The notes under the pieces were generated by a model. That model saw only the letters and a program-made list of their open reading frames with translations. It had not been told where the DNA came from and did not search any database. From NCBI GenBank assembly GCA_964365765.1, contig CAYIRB010000031.1, positions 1 through 12,521 on the forward strand: a stretch of DNA of 12,521 nucleotides. The letters are read 5' to 3'. Origin of the DNA: CALRGE01 sp964365765 (GTDB lineage Bacteria; Patescibacteriota; Gracilibacteria; UBA1369; 2-02-FULL-48-14). Positions 12,225-12,521 of the stretch are shown one piece after another (positions within the stretch are counted from its first letter, which is position 1; every line of letters begins with the position of its first letter). A program made the translations under genes and the position numbers.

Positions 12225-12521
12225 ATGGCACCGGACCCATTAAAACCAGGTGAAGACGCAGGAGGATCCGCATTCCAAGCGGGGCTCCCCGACTCGGATG
12301 ACGTCGACGATTTTGCCGGTGATGAACCGACAATTGTTCCCGGTAAGCCTCCACTCACGGACAAGGAAAAAAGTGAGGCAGCGGAGCGTGAAGATATTAA
12401 AAAGTCGTCATTATTGACGTACGTGAAAGGTATGGTCAAAAAGGGTGTTGATAGAACATTGGATGCATCTGATGCCTTGAGGGAAATAGACTCCGCCGAA
12501 GAGTCAAAATATAAAGCCATG
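12225..12521 (+). CDS. Acidic, probably disordered protein of unknown function (N-terminal 99 residues)
   Basis: The frame opens at ATG 12225, the first in-frame start after a TGA at 12198-12200, and remains open to the window edge, so the gene is truncated on the right. The first 40 residues are rich in Asp, Gly and Pro (for example DSDDVDDFAGDEP, 23-35) and look disordered. From about residue 44 it becomes a charged, likely helical segment (TDKEKSEAAEREDIKKSS, then YVKGMVKKGVDRTLDASDAL). No signal peptide or membrane segment is seen in the visible part. I do not recognise a family. The strong promoter placed correctly ahead supports a real, well-expressed gene. The antisense frame over 12182-12520 has no such support. 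Confidence 0.65.
   Translation, partial: MAPDPLKPGEDAGGSAFQAGLPDSDDVDDFAGDEPTIVPGKPPLTDKEKSEAAEREDIKKSSLLTYVKGMVKKGVDRTLDASDALREIDSAEESKYKAM

Noticed and set aside
12197..12253. 18-codon upstream frame overlapping the gene at 12225
   Set aside because: Its ATG begins only 4 nt after the -10 box, so it probably lies at or before the transcription start.
12182..12520. 112-codon minus-strand frame at the right end
   Set aside because: Ser-rich shadow; the plus-strand frame has a correctly placed strong promoter.
1..12521. CRISPR array, tRNA or rRNA genes, insertion sequences
   Set aside because: No regularly spaced repeats, no tRNA-like cloverleaf or rRNA segments, and no transposase or terminal inverted repeats noticed by eye; a covariance-model scan was not possible.

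Overview
The window looks like chromosomal sequence from an uncultivated, small-genome bacterium. My best guess is Patescibacteria (Candidate Phyla Radiation), at low to moderate confidence. The signs are short intergenic gaps, 4-nt ATGA gene overlaps, starts without recognisable Shine-Dalgarno sequences, and a BRO-N/DinD-like protein and a short ribbon-helix-helix protein of types I associate with that group. TGA is used as a stop codon, so this is not a code-25 (TGA = Gly) lineage. I see no rRNA, tRNA, CRISPR array, transposase or integrase.

Layout, left to right. (1) 1-240, minus: 5' part of an NAD-dependent sugar epimerase gene, most like CDP-paratose 2-epimerase. (2) About 278-2250: an A+T-richer accessory stretch. 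It holds a small exported cysteine-containing protein (minus), a two-gene plus-strand unit pairing a basic 61-residue protein with a HEPN-like 185-residue protein (a candidate toxin-antitoxin module), and a ribbon-helix-helix protein. (3) 2223-8961, minus: six tightly packed genes read as one operon. In transcription order these are a PgeF/YlmD-type laccase-domain protein, a DUF1385 membrane protein, a glycosyltransferase-polysaccharide deacetylase fusion, a DegT-family aminotransferase, a FemAB-like acyltransferase and a second GT4 glycosyltransferase. (4) 8976-10759, plus: a membrane-anchored amidohydrolase-like protein overlapping a shikimate dehydrogenase (aroE) by 4 nt; both have substitutions at family-conserved positions. 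(5) 10847-11704, plus: a BRO-N/DinD-like protein, convergent with and overlapping lspA (minus). (6) 12225-12521, plus: start of an acidic unknown protein behind a near-consensus promoter.

How the genes fit together. The last four genes of the minus-strand operon make a compact surface-glycan cassette: two glycosyltransferases, a deacetylase to expose sugar amines, a PLP enzyme that could make amino sugars, and a FemAB-type acyltransferase that could acylate an amine. The sugar epimerase at the left edge may belong to the same function, with the accessory stretch sitting between. The candidate HEPN module is the most likely under-described defence or stress unit. A recurring feature is sigma-70-like promoters placed so close to the ATG that two divergent genes (739 minus and 1023 plus) would make nearly leaderless mRNAs.
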